From NCBI GenBank assembly GCA_006503535.1, contig QYRS01000006.1:3534001-3598000 (forward strand): a DNA stretch of 64,000 nucleotides, given 5' to 3'. The first letter of the stretch is position 1; the number at the start of each line of letters is the position of its first letter. Shown in pieces: positions 23,441 through 36,400 of this stretch. The position numbers and the translations under genes were made by a program. The notes below the pieces were generated by a model. That model saw only the letters and a program-made list of their open reading frames with translations, was not told where the DNA came from and ran no database searches. The stretch is from Arthrinium phaeospermum. Lineage: Eukaryota > Ascomycota > Sordariomycetes > Amphisphaeriales > Apiosporaceae.

Positions 23441-23936
23441 ATGTGTGCAGACATCTTAATATACGTGGAGGGATGGGGGTGATTGCTGATGATTATACCC
23501 GAAGTAATGTGATACGAATTCCCTTGGGATTTCCTTTCCTTATGTTGGGAAGAATTTCGGATTAGTGCTCGTCAGTTGGTCATGTTTTCCTACTCATGTT
23601 TCCCATATTTCCTGACTCTCTAACATCACTCGATGTTTGAATAATCAAAATGTTCCCAATTCATTTTTGCATAGATTTGAAGTTGAGAGCCATGGCATTA
23701 TTGCTGGTACAGCTAGTTCAGTGGTTATCAGCAACCCCTGAAAGGGGCGTCACGTGCAGCGCACGGATCACCAGTCTTTCGTACGAAAGGAGATGGCAAC
23801 CCCCCACCCTCGCCATCGGTGGATGGGACACAGCACAATGATACCACTCGAACCCATGCACGTAAAGCCTTGGTATGATCGTACGAAATCTATTCAACTG
23901 TGAAGAATCAAAGCCACTCCCGTAAAACCAGTCTAT
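23441..23936. other. Convergent 3' region with tRNA-like A box
   Basis: This 496-bp region lies between the repeat-protein stop and the PKS stop. It contains a tRNA A-box-like stretch (about 23708-23728) but no matching B box, so no tRNA is called. No other feature was seen. Confidence 0.4.
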
Positions 23937-26900
23937 CTAGGCCATCTGTGCTCTTATGTCCTTAGCCAACGCATCCAAGTGCCGCGCCGCCACAATGTCC
24001 TTGAGCGCCAAGTCGGCCCCATACTCGCGCCGAATCCAGTTCCGCAACTCCACCGACACCAAACTGTCAAGCCCGTAATGCCGCAAGCTCCGCTCCGGCA
24101 GGATCTCCTCCCGATCCATCATGGTAACCATAGACACCTTCGTCCGCAACGCCTCCATCATAGCCTCGGGGGACGCATCCGCCCTCCTCCCCCCATTGGC
24201 CCCCATCGCCCCTCCCCCAGCCAACATCTGGCCCTGGCCGTTCTGCCCATCGGCCCTCTCCTCGCCGCCGCGCAGCCGCATAGCCCGCAGCGGGTGGAAG
24301 TGCTCCCAAGGCAGCGCCTCGGGCGTCGGCGTCGCCACGAAGGAGAAGCTGCGCCCGTCAACGTTGAGGCCCGAGGAGGGCCCGAGCACGGCCGCCCGCA
24401 CGAGCGTGTGGAGCTGGGCCTCGTCGAGGCTGAGGCCCAGCGAGCCCTTGAGCCGGTCGGCGATGCCCCGGTCGGCGACGTAGCCGACGCCCTCGACGAC
24501 GGGCAAACTTATAGACACAGCTGGCTGGCCGTGCTGGAGGCGGTACTCGGAGAAGGCGTCGAGGAAGGTCTGCGAATCATCTGGTGTTAGCATGGGGGGT
24601 TCGGTTCTGTAGGGATGTGGAGGTTACTTACCGATGTGCCGGCGTACATGGACTGCCCAAAGTGGCCGATGATGGCATCGACGGACGATAGTGATATGAA
24701 GAAGTCCAGGTCGGGGAACATTTCGTGCAGCGACCAGGCCGCTCGGATCTTGGGCCGGGTGATGTTCTGGTAGTCCTCGAAGGACGAGTTGAGGAACATG
24801 GCATCCTGTTAGCGACGTTGGTTAGTAGCTCTCTTGAAATTTAGGCATGGCAGTGTTAAGTTGAGACTCACCCGCAAGTACAGAGCCCCGTGCACCACAC
24901 CCCGCACCGGCGGCATACCCTTAATCTCCTCCCGGGCCTGATCGAGGCTGTCGGGAGAGCCGACATCACATGCGATCGCGCGCATGCAGACGTCGGTGCC
25001 CTCGTACCGGGCCAGCAGCTCCGCCACCTTGGGGCTCGACGAACCGCTGCGCCCAAGCAGGACGACATGTTTGGCGCCCTCCTTGACCATCCACTCGGCC
25101 AGGGAACGTCCGATGCCACCGGTGCCGCCCGTGATGAGGTACGTCGCGTCGGGCGCCAGCAACGTCGTCCTCCCAGATGACGACGAAGCACCCGTAATCG
25201 CAAGCGGGCTGCGCTTCTCCGCCAACACCGTCGCCTCCGGCCCCAGCGTCAACACAATCTTCCCGACATTCTGCCCCGACTGCAGCCTGCGCAGCCCCGC
25301 CGCCATCTGCGCGATCGGGATTTTGGTGACCGGCTGAATCGGCCGGATGGCGCCACTCTCGTATAAGTTGGCAATCTCGGCCAGCCACCCCCGCATGGCG
25401 CCCGGGCGCGCCTGCTCGGCCATGCGCACGTCGAGGCTGTGGAAGCTGACGTTCTGGAGGAAGGGCCGCATGGACAGGTGGCTGTTCTGGAACAGGTCCT
25501 TCTTGCCGAGCTCGACGAAACGGCCGTGCGGGGCCGTCAGCGCCCACGACTGCGCCAGGAGGTCGCCGCTCAGCGAGTTGACGACGACGTCGACGCCGCT
25601 GCCGCCGGTGGCCAGCTGGATCTGGGTGTGGAACTCGGCGTTCCGGCTCGAGAAGATGTGGGAGGGCGGGATCCCGAAGGTGTCCGTCAAAAAGGCGCGC
25701 TTCTCGGGCGTGCCGGCCGTCGCGAAGATCTGGGCGGCGCCGAGGTGCTGGGCGAGCATGATGCAGGCTTGGCCGACGGCGCCGGTGGCGGCGTGGATCA
25801 GGACGCTTTCGCCGCGCTGGAGGCGCGCGGTGTCGACGAGGCTGGCGAGGGCGGTGCAGTAGGCGATGGGCATGGACGCCGCGTCGGCCGCCTCGAGATT
25901 CTCGGGCAGCTTGTGGGCCATGGCGCTGGAGGTGCGCACGTAGTTGGTGATGCCGCCCTCGGCGATGGCGTAGAACACCCGGTCGCCCACCTGCAGATCC
26001 TGAACATCGGGGCCGGCCCGGATCACCACGCCCGCGCCCTCGAAGCCGGGGGCGTGCCATGGCAGGGAGCCGAGGACCAGCAGGAGGTCCCGGAAGTTGA
26101 CCCCGATGGCGCCTACCTGAATGATGATCTCGTCGCCGGCCAGGGGGTGGTGGAAGACCTCGCTCGTAGCGTCGCGGAAGAAGATGGAGTCCGGGCTGCC
26201 GACGGCGTCCACGGTCATGGAGAGCGCCTTTTCCGTCTCGTCCCACACTGGAGTCTCTTCCTTGACCACCACGCCGGCCTGGATGGCGAAGGTCTCGTCC
26301 GCCGGCGCATGCGGTGCCAGACGGGGTACGTGGACCATGCCGTCGCGCATGCAGTACTCCTGCTCGTGGATGGTGTCCGGGTCGCCCAAGCGACGGGCCA
26401 GTTTGACGATGGCCTCGACGCCCACGTTGTCCAACGTGGCATGCTCGAGCAGGACGAAGGTCTTCGCGCTGTCCTCGAGGCGAAGCGTGCGCAGGAACCC
26501 TGTGGCAAAGGCCGCGTCGGGGTGGGCGTTGGCGGGGACGACCCAGAGCACGTGGGCGGCTTCCAGCAGAGCGTGTTGGAGGGAGGCGAATTGCTCCGAG
26601 GACAGGTCCCGGAAGATGCTATTCTCGGGATCATCCACGAAGATGCAGGTCGTTTTCTTCGCATCGGCAGCAATGAGGTCGTCTTGGAGTTGTGATACAC
26701 GGGAATCCGCATCCGGCAATTGTCCTAGCTCTTTGGAGAGTTTGTCGGCAAACGCGGCAGTAGTATTCGGACTTCCAGTCGTCGAGACGGGACAGACGCT
26801 GAAGCACCCCACCGCCTTCTCCAATGTCTCGGGGGAATGCTGCTTGGTAGACCACATAGCCGTAGCGAACTGCTCCGGCTCCCCGGGGTAGTCGTCCACA

Positions 26901-29900
26901 TACCCATCCACCCCACTGAACCCAGCCTCCCCCAACAACGCGTGCCACGAGTCCTTGGTCAGCAGCGGCCCGTCGACGGACCGGTACCGATCTTCGGACA
27001 GCCACCACCCGGGCAGCGACGCAAAGGGGAACACGGACGGGATCGAGGCCTGCGTCAGCTCCAGCAGCGCCAGCTTGCCGCCGGCGCGCAGGAGCGCGCC
27101 GGCGTGCTTGACGGTGGTCACGATATCGGGAGTCGCATGCAGTACGTTGGAGGCGATCACCAAGTCGTAGGTCTGTGCCGCGAACCCTTGCGCGAGGGGA
27201 TCCTTGCCGATATCCAGCTTCTGGTACGTGACGTGCCGTGACCAGCGCTGGAGCTTGGCCGCCGCGTTCTCGAAGAAGCCGGCCGAGATGTCGGTGAAGG
27301 TGTACTGGACGCGCCCACCCGTGGGATTGTCCCTTCCTAGCATGGCCTCGAGGACGGGCAGGGTGGCGCTGCCGGTGCCGGCGCCGATCTCGAGGATCCG
27401 GAGCTCGGGCCGGCTGTCGAAGAGGAGGGCGGCGTAGCCCGCCAGGGCCAGCGTGGCGCGCTTGGTGGCCGGGTCCTGCTCGTAGTAGCGCGTGAGCAGG
27501 CCGTCCTCGAGCATGATCTCGAGGGGCTCGAGTTCGCCGCGCATGATCTGGGGCAGCTTCTCGCCGACGGCGCACTGCATTTCCCCCGATGCGCTCTTGC
27601 TGGAGACTTTCTTGATGAGCGCTTGGATGTCGTCGTCTTCGTCTTCTTTTTCTTGATCAAGAGGTTGTCGGGCTAGCAAGCGTCGGGCCCAAGCCAGGAA
27701 CTTGGCAAGATGAGGCGGCAGCTCGGAGCTACTGCTGCTCTTCTCCGACTCTTCGTCCACGCTGTGCAACATCCGGCGCAAGAAGTGAACCGAGACCGTG
27801 TCCATGTCGCGTATCGCCTGAAGCTCCTCCCTCTCCGCCGCGGGCGGCGTGATCGTCTCCGCCAGCGCCGCCCCCGGCACCAAGTCCACATGGGGCGCGT
27901 ACCGCATGAAGTACGTCCTGGGCAGCCCCTGCAGCAGCCGGTCGTCGCCGACCTCCACGATGGTCTTGAGCGCCATGTCGTCGATCTCCATCACGGGCCG
28001 CGGGATACCATCCTCGGAAGAAAGGTCGAAGACGACGATGCTGAGGTGCAGGTTGCCCGACTTGAGGTCGTGCGAGATCTTCCGGCTGACGACGGTGAGC
28101 TCCTGGCCCGCGTCCAGGGGCAGGGCGGGGGAGAGGCGCCAGCGGTGCGTGTTGGTGGGGACGTGGACGGGGCGGGGCCCCTCGAGCTCCTGGATGACGC
28201 CGATGGCGTGGCAGCACGAGTCCAGCGTGGGCGGGTCGACGGTGATCGGGGAGGAGGAGACGCCACCAACGCCGGCCATGATGTCGCGGAGCTGGAGCTT
28301 GTGGATGACGGCGCCGGGGAGCTGGCGCATCTCGAGGGTCGCGAGGAAACTGGGGCCGTAGAGGACGCCGTTTTCCCGCTGGAGGGCGTACTCGGCGTCG
28401 TGGTCCAGCAACTGCGACGCCGGCTGCTTTTGCTCTTGCAGGAGCAATTCGGTCGCGGCGCGGACGGTCAGGCTTTCCTGGAGGCATGTCTCCCCGCCGC
28501 CGTTGCCGCCGCCAGACTCCTTCTCCACCAGGCCGCGGCAGTGCACCGTCCAGCCGTGCGTGCCGCCCGACCACGACGACACCTCAAAGGACCAGACCGT
28601 CGCCGACGCCACCTCGGTGCCCATGTCGGCCGGGCGCAGCTTGGTCGTCAGGTCCACCTGCTCGTCCTCCTTGATGCTCAGGCTGCGCATGATGTGGAAC
28701 TCGCGCACCAGCACCGTCGTCGGGTCTACTGTTGCTGCCCCCGTGCCGCGCTCCATCTTTCGGAACGCCTCCACCGCCAGCGAGAAGAAGCCGGTGAGGG
28801 GGAACAGGACCTCGCCCGCGATGTTGTGGTCGCGGATCCAGGGCAGGTCGTCGAGGTTGAAGACGTGCCGGTACGCCACCTCGTTGCCGTCGGTGTAGGG
28901 GCTCCGGGAGCCGAGGAGGGGGTGAGGGGCCTCGCCGCCCAGCAGCTTCTGCGTCGCGATGCGGGGTTGGTGGATGTACCGGGTCGACTTGTTCCATTCG
29001 TAGGCCGGCAGGTCGGTCAGGACTTTCGCATTGGCGTCGGAGGTCTGGTTGACCTCCCCGAGATTGATGTCGTAGCCCGCCACGAAGAGTTTGCCCGCCA
29101 GATCCAACATGGCATCTATCGCCGGGGTTCCGCGCAGAAGAGAGGGGCAATAAGTCAGAGCAGGCCTCTTGTTCTGGGGGTCCCGGGTCCTGAGGACCTC
29201 CATGGTCTGCATGGTGGGAGTCTTCAACGCCGAGTGCGGTCCAAGCTCAATGGCAAGCACAGGCTGATCCTGCCGGCCCGTGAACTCGGACAGAGCTTCC
29301 AGGGCCTTGACAAACTGCACAGTCCCAACGAGGTTCCGCACCCAATACGAGGCCTCGTCCACCGTGTCGGCGAGCTCCTGTCTCCCCGTCACCGACGACA
29401 GGAAAGCCGGCCGGGACGCCGACTCCCGCTCGGGCGACTGCTGGCTCGAGAGGCAGAACGGCTGGATCGACAGCCGGTACGACTCCGCCGCGCTCTCGAC
29501 GTGGCGCGAGTGGTACGCGATCTCCACCTTGAGCCGGCGGGCGAAGATGTCCCGCTCCTGACACTTCTCCTGGATGTTCTCAATCACGTCCAGGTCGCCC
29601 GACAGGGTGACGCTGTTGTGGCTGTTGACGGCCGCGACCGTCACGTACCCGTCTCCGCCTTCCTCGACCTCGGCCGCGATGAGCTTCGCGGCCTCCTCGG
29701 CGCCGACCCCGACCGCCAGCATGGCGCCCTGCTCGAGCCCCTCGGCAATGACCTCTTGCACGGCGATGCCGCGGAAATACGCCACGGCGACGGCGGCCTC
29801 GAACGAGATGAGCTTCGCCGCGTAGGCGGCCGCGATCTCGCCGCTCGAGTGGCCCACGACGGCCGCCGGCGCCACGCCCCAGGACTGCAGCAGGGCGACC

Positions 29901-32227
29901 AGCGCGAGCTGCACGGCGGTGCAGGCCGGCTGGCAGATCTCGGCGCCGTCGATGCGGGATTCGGCCTGGGCCTTGGCCAGTTCCTGTCGCAAAGACCAGG
30001 GGGCGCCGAGCTGCTCGGTCAGGAACCGCTCGGCGCGCTGGATGGCGCCCGAGAAGGCGGGGTAGCGGTCGAGGCCTGCTGCCATCTGGAAGTACTGGGC
30101 GCCCTGGCCGGTGAAGATGAAGACGGGTGAGGGGTCGCGGGTGTAGCCCGACTTGCTCGGTGTGGAGAGCAGTTGGTCGCCCAAGGCGATGGTGGTGTTT
30201 GCAGCAATGGCCATCCGGTGGCGCGGGAAGTGGGTTCGGCGCTGGCCCAGGGTGAAGGCTAGGTCGGTCATGTAACACGACGAGGTCGGCTGATGGGCGA
30301 GATGGTCTTTGAGGGCTGGGACATAGGCTGCGAGACTGGTGGAAGAGGCGGCAGAAAGGACGAACAGTTTCTGATCCGGTGTCGATGCTGGCGAAACGTC
30401 ATTGTTGAACTCGGTCTCTTTATCCTCTAAAGATGTGTCGTCGCCGTTGACGATCGGAACGACAAGCTTCTCCGTTCGGGTGGAGACTTCAGCTGCCGCA
30501 GTGGCCGAACAGCTGTTGGTTTCCGGCTGTACCGCGTACTGCTCCAGCAATACTGCGGAGTTGCTGCCGCCAAATCCTGGAGAAGCATGGCGTTTAGTGG
30601 CCATCGTGTAACGAGAAGTGGATGAGGATTCTGCGCTTTTACTCACCGAAGTTGGTAACGCAAACGCGCTTTTTCGATCTGGTAGCGGGCCAGGGCATGG
30701 GCTCGGTTAATACCTGGCGATGATGGATTTATCAGCTGAGCAGGTTCAGGTGTACTTCCTTGAACTTTGTGACTTACGGCAAGGCGCCCGTTATGCTGGA
30801 TCTCCGGATTGAATTTCTCAAAGTTGGCATTGGGCAGCATGCGTTGCTTCTCCAGCATCATGACGGCTTTGACCACGGATATCAATCCGCTGGCTCCCTC
30901 CAAGTGCCTGCGAGGTGTCAGATGCCGCTGGCTAAACTGGACAGTCAATTGGAAATACTTACCCAAAGTTGGACTTTGCAGAGCCGATATACGTCGTGTC
31001 CTTGTGCGCCGTCGAGTTCGCAATCACGTTCATGACGGCGCCGGCGTCAATGGGATCGCCTGCCTTCGTCCCCGTGCCGTGGCCCTATATTCCGCAGGAA
31101 GCACATCAGCAAACACAAACTGAGTTGGTCCAGTGGATTCTTTCTTACCTCGACAAATGCCGTGTCTCCTGGGTCCAGCCCGACAGACTCGTGCAATCTC
31201 GCCAGGAGGCGCTGCTGAGCCATCTGCGACGGCATGGTGATCCCCTGCGTGCGCCCCGAATGGTTGCACGCCGAGCTCCGGATGATGGCGCGCACGGGGT
31301 CACCGCAGGCGATGGCGTCGGCTAGGGGCTTGATGATCAGGCATCCGCCACCCTCGCCTCGACCGAACCCGGACGCTCTCGAATCGTAGGCGAAAGACTT
31401 GCCTTCGGGGGATAGCGCACTGCGTACAGTCTTCTTAGCTAACCAGAACCATCAATAAATCCCACGTGTAGAGCCACTTACCCAATCGCCGCCAACGAAA
31501 CCCACATCTCCGGCCCCGAGACGACGCTCCCCGCCGCCACGAGCGCGGCCGCGCACTCGCCGGCCCGCAGGCTGTGGCAGGCCTGGTGGATGGCGTAGGT
31601 GCTGCCGGCGCAGGCGGCGTCGATCGACAGGCTCGGCCCCGTGAGCCCGAAGAAGTAGGACAGGCGGTTGGCCGTCAGTGCCGGCGAGAGGCCTAGGGCG
31701 GCGTACTTGTTGGCCGTGGCGAGGTCTTCCGTCAGGCGCGCGCTGTAGTCGGAGAAGGTGGCCTGGGCGAAGACGCCGACGTTGGCGCCGGCGAGGGCGG
31801 GGAGGGTGAGGCTGTGGGATGCTCGCGACGTCAGCAAAGGTTCACCCGGGACACGTCGTCTATGGCACTCCTCTTTTTGTTAGCTGTGTTTGAGCGTCAC
31901 TTACCCGGCGCTCTCGGCCGCCTCAAAGGCGCATTCCAGCACAAGTCTGGTCTCCGGGTCTATAGACCGCGCCTCTTCCGCCTTGATGTTGAAGAAGGAG
32001 GCATCGAAGGCGTATATGTCGTCCGGCAGGAAATGCCCTCCTTGGGAATTGTGAAATCCGGGCTTGGTATTGGAGTGATAGAAGGCCTCGTGGTTGAATC
32101 GGTCCGTAGGGACTCCTTGGGACCATGCCGACTTGGCCTCGGCAAGAAACTCCCAAAGGCCTTTGCGCCCGACTCCCGGGGCGCGGTAGGCATAGCCGAC
32201 TACCGCCAAGGGTGCTGTGGGATCCAT
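23937..32227 (-). CDS. Highly reducing polyketide synthase (KS-AT-DH-MT-ER-KR-ACP)
   Basis: Nine exons on the minus strand: 32227-31905, 31811-31482, 31419-31149, 31084-30963, 30907-30778, 30713-30647, 30576-24872, 24805-24632 and 24569-23937. Product 2584 aa. KS (about 5-410): Cys175 in DAACAGS (usual fungal form DTACSSS), EGHGTGT and NFGHLEG. AT (about 570-880): GQGAQ and GHSSGE with Ser658. DH (about 965-1280): His998 (RDHNIAGEVLFP), Asp1200 (LDSCCH). Methyltransferase: ILEIGAGTG at about 1478, so apparently active. ER (about 1880-2190): HAATGAVGQA. KR (about 2220-2460): TGGTGGIG, Ser2357, Tyr2370. ACP: Ser2543 (GLDSLV). No release domain. It should make a C-methylated, largely reduced chain, most simply handed to the NRPS it is divergent from. 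A 50-residue Gly/Ala-rich linker precedes the ACP. The first intron has two in-frame acceptors; the downstream one (31812) preserves the conserved ESAGLTLPALAG. Confidence 0.95.
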
Positions 32228-33480
32228 CGTAGCTTATCGTTAATCGTGTAATTCAGGTTCGTCGTGATAGGAAAAGGGTGGAATGGGTATCTACGCAGTA
32301 GGCAATCACGCAGGCAGAGCGGCAGTGGTATTCAGTCACATCGAAGAGGGACCCAAGATCCCTAAAACATATATACCCGGATCTGCACAAGGACTCGGAG
32401 GAACTATTCCTAGATAAATGATGTAACCCCTAGCCTAGACGTGAAGGGGATAATGGGAATGCTTGTACGGAAAGGCCCGGTCCGCTCATTGGTTGTTGTT
32501 ATTCTATCGTTGGCTGATCATTGCTTCTTCGGCTTGTCTCAGCCATAGGGCCCAACATGGAGCCATGTGGGAATCAGGAGAAACTCCCGAGGGAAACAAG
32601 ACTAGTTAAAGCTTCAATCAGGCTATCTCTCAAGGCCTGCTCCCCGGCCCAAACACTCCGCATCTGCATTATCTTGCAGCATGTGTTGAAATGGGCGGTT
32701 TCAATTCAGTCCAGATCTAAGAAATGCATGTCGTAAGGATGCAGTATTTCGTCCAGAGTTTTGGGTTCGCAATGACATCTTCGACAGGTGTATAGGTGAG
32801 ACATGGGGCCAGAGATGCAGAAATCGAAGGCGATGTGGACATTCACTTGAGACATTGCTTGATTAAGGACTCCAAGACACGGGATCAGAATGATAAGTCC
32901 CAAGAAAGAAGGCGCCCCCGAACAGAAAGGTGGGGTTGGCTTGAAGGATATAATATTGGCCACATGCAGCCACTTGCTGCTCGTTTCACCGATTCTCTCT
33001 GCCTCTACCTCTGCCTTTATACCCGGTAAACCTTCTCGGGACCCATGATCACCGGTTTGAGACAGACCGCCGCAATCTTCTGGAAGTGGCTCATTTGCAA
33101 TTGAGTTTCTGGCTTCCACTTCATCTTGTTGTCTCGCCGTGACTTGTCTCACAATGGCTCGGACGCACCCGCACGACTGCCAGAGATGTTTTCCCAGTCG
33201 CTTGGCTCCCTCTGATGTTTGGGTCGTGTCGTGTCTGATCAGATCGGCACCTATCATGGCAAGGAGCTAATGCCACGAGACTCGAGTCGGGAGCCAGAGA
33301 CGTAAAAACACAGCTTGGCTGCTGTGGCTGGTCCTACCTCACTGCTAACATAGCAGTTTGCACTTGAGCGAGCCTGAAATTCTTGTTTTGATGAATCGTC
33401 CCGAATGATTACTATTACCCAATAATTATTGATAATATCGCCTCAATACATCCATTCAGCATTTCGACTTGCAACGAACC
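32228..33480. promoter_or_regulatory. Bidirectional PKS/NRPS promoter region
   Basis: This 1253-bp region lies between the start codons of the two megasynthases, so they are likely co-regulated. A TATA-like GTATATATGT (minus strand, 32368-32377) is about 145 bp upstream of the PKS start. A CCAAT word lies at about 33419-33423, some 60 bp upstream of the NRPS start. The open frames inside show no protein-like features and are not called. No specific regulator-binding palindrome was recognised by eye. Confidence 0.5.
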
Positions 33481-36400
33481 ATGGATGAGGATATCTCAAG
33501 CCATATTCTCGAAGAAATAGCCGAGTCGTGTAGCGTGACTGTGGACGCCATCCAACATGTCTACGCGTGTACTCCGCTCCAGGTCGGCATAATGGCCCAG
33601 GTAGACCAAAGGACATACAGCCACACTTTCGTCTTCACGCTGGAGCCCTCCCTAGACAAGCAGCGGTTCAGCGAAGCCATCTTTCGGGTCGTGGCCGACA
33701 ACTCAGTGTTGCGCACGCGAATCGTCAGCTGCGAGCTGGGGCTCCGGCAAGTTGTGGTCGCGGAAGACCTCGAGATCATGCGCCAGTCCGACGGCCTGGC
33801 GGAATACCTAAAGGAGTTGGAATCCTTCCAGATGCACCTCCACGATCGCCTGCTACGGATAGCCATCGTGGAGGACAAATTCATCCTGGTGGCCCATCAT
33901 GCCATAGTGGATTCCGTTTCCCTCCAAGCCATGATCAACGACGTCTCGCGTGTGTACCACGGTGAGCCTACAGCGAGCCATGCCGAGTTCAGTCTTTTCA
34001 CGGATCACTGCCGCAACATCGACGAGGAGGCCGCCAAATCGTTCTGGAGCGCCAAGTTCCACGGCCAGCCATGTGTCTTCCCCGCCACCAAGACCGGCTA
34101 CACGCCCGAAGCCTCCCAGCAGATCCACAAACAAATCAACCACAAGGCCTCGCTGTACAAAGTCGAATCGTCCCTGATCCCGTCCTACATCCAAGTCGCG
34201 TGGGGCCTGACGGTGGCCTCGTACCTCAACACCGACAACGTCGCCTACGGCCTCGTCTACTCGGGCCGGACGCCCACCACGCTGAAGGGCCTGGAGTCAA
34301 CCCTGGGCCCCACCATCACCACCATCCCGACCCAGATGGCGTTTGCGCGCGGCGACTCGACCGTCGAGCAGCTCATCAAGGACTGCACGCGCGACCGGTC
34401 CGAGACGCAGGCGAGCCCGGCCCTGCAGTACGGCCTCCTGCGCATCCGGCAGGTCAGCGAGGCGGCCGGAGCGGCTTCCCGTTTCACGACGCTGCTGAAC
34501 ATCCTCGCCCGCGACGGCGACGTCGTCTACGGGCGCGACCTGCGGTACGAGTACGAGCACGGCACCCGCTCGCCCTATTTTTTGGGGTTGGTGTGCACCC
34601 TCGAGACGGGCGGGAGTAGCCGCATCGCGGTCCAGGCCACCTTCGACGAGGCCGTCCTGCCGCGGACGCAGATGGAGCGGGTCCTGTGCCAGTTCGAGCA
34701 CATCCTGCAGCTGCTCGTCCGGTCGCCGAAGGAGACCGTCGTCGGCAGGCTGCCGCTCGTCGGCGTGCGCGACCGCCGCGAGATGCTGGGCTGGAACACG
34801 GGCACCATTATTCCCGACGGCGACGACGGCGCCGCGGCACACCAGAAATGCCTGCACGAGCTCTTTGGGGAGCAGGCGCGTGCTCGGCCGGACGAGGAGG
34901 CTATCGCCGCGCACGACGGGAGTCTGACGTTTGCCGAGCTGGACGAGCTGTCGAGCGCGCTGGCCCAGGGCCTGCGGCAGCGCGGGGTCGTGTCCAACGA
35001 AGAAACGGCCGTCGCGCTCCTGTTCGAGAAGTCGGTCTGGGCGACCGTGGCGCAGCTCGGCGTGTTGAAGGCGGGCGGCGTCTGCGTGCCCATCGACCCC
35101 GGATACCCCGCCGCGCAGAGGACGGCCATCATCGCCACTTGCGATGCGAAGCTGCTGCTCACTTCGACCCTGCAGTATGGGGAGGAGGGAAATTGCCGGG
35201 ACTTGTTGCCGATCAGTACCCTCATCGTCGACCGACAAACCATCTCCGACATGCGTCTTCCTACGCCCTCACAGGCCGGTTCCCCTTGCCCATCCATGAT
35301 ACCCTCGCAAGCCGCCTTCATCCTCTTCACCAGCGGCAGCACCGGCGCCCCCAAGGGCGTCATCCTCGAGCACCGCAACCTCGCCGCGTCGCTGACCGCC
35401 TTCGCGGGACGCCTCGGCTGGGCCCCCGGCGTCCGGGTTCTGCAGTTCGCCGCCTCGGTCTGGGGCGCCAGCATCATCGAGACCTTCGGCACCCTCCTCG
35501 CCGGCGGCTGCGTCTGCGTCCCCTCGGACGAGTCCCGGGCGTCGGGGCTGGCCGGCTACGTGGCCGTAGCGAAAGTGGAGTGCGCCATCCTGACGCCGAC
35601 GGTGCTCCGCCTGTTTTCTCCGCGCGACATGCCCACCCTCAAAACGTTGTGCTCGGCGGGCGAGGCCGTGGATGTGGAGGCGGCGCGGACGTGGGCCGGG
35701 GCGGGCGGCGTGCGCTTCTTCAACGGCTGGGGCCAGAGCGAGACGTCGGTGTGCAGCAGCCTGGCGGAGTGGCCGGCGGGTGGCACCAGCCCGTATCCGC
35801 ACAGCATCGGCACCCCCGTCGGGTGCGCCATCTGGATCGCCGACGAGGCCGACATTAGCAAACTGGCGCCGATCGGGGCGGTGGGACAGCTGGTCATCGA
35901 GGGCCCCGGCGTGACGCGGGGCTACCTCAACGACGAGGCCAAGACGAAGGGGTCCTTCATCCCGCCGCAGCCGTGGACGCCGAGACGGCATGGAGCCGGA
36001 GCCGGAGGATTGGCAGGCCCGTCGTCAGACCGTCGCTTGTACCGCACCGGCGACCTGGCGCGGTACTACGCCGACGGCAGCATCGAGTACATCGGGCGGC
36101 AGAGCAGCCAGGTCAAGGTCCGCGGGCAGCGGTTCGACCTCCAGGAGGTCGAGAAGGCCGTCGTCTCGCACGCGGCGGCGCGGGGCGCCTTCGCCATGGT
36201 CCGGGCCGGGCCCGACGGGCAGGAGGACCTCGTCGCCGTGGTGACGCTGGCCGAGCCCCAGTTCCCCCGAGGCGGCGTGCTGGAGGAGCTGGCGGCCGCT
36301 TCCAACGGTGGCGCGACTGCGGTCGGCGAAGAGGTGCGGAGGGTGCGGGAGTACCTCGCGGCCCAGTTGCCTGGCTACATGGTCCCGACGGCGTGGCTGG

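Noticed and set aside
23700..23800. tRNA-like start (TAGTTCAGTGGTTATCA)
   Set aside because: It resembles a tRNA A box, but no B box of the GGTTCRANYCC type follows at the right distance and no cloverleaf could be folded by eye.
25439..26695. 418-codon plus-strand frame opposite the PKS enoylreductase
   Set aside because: Antisense shadow of the PKS gene; no motifs.
27710..30130. 806-codon plus-strand frame opposite the PKS
   Set aside because: It is the antisense shadow of GC-rich PKS coding sequence; it is Arg/His/Leu-rich with no domain.
32706..33257. 183-codon minus-strand frame in the PKS/NRPS promoter region
   Set aside because: No motif, low-complexity composition and no plausible splice partners; it sits where both promoters must lie.
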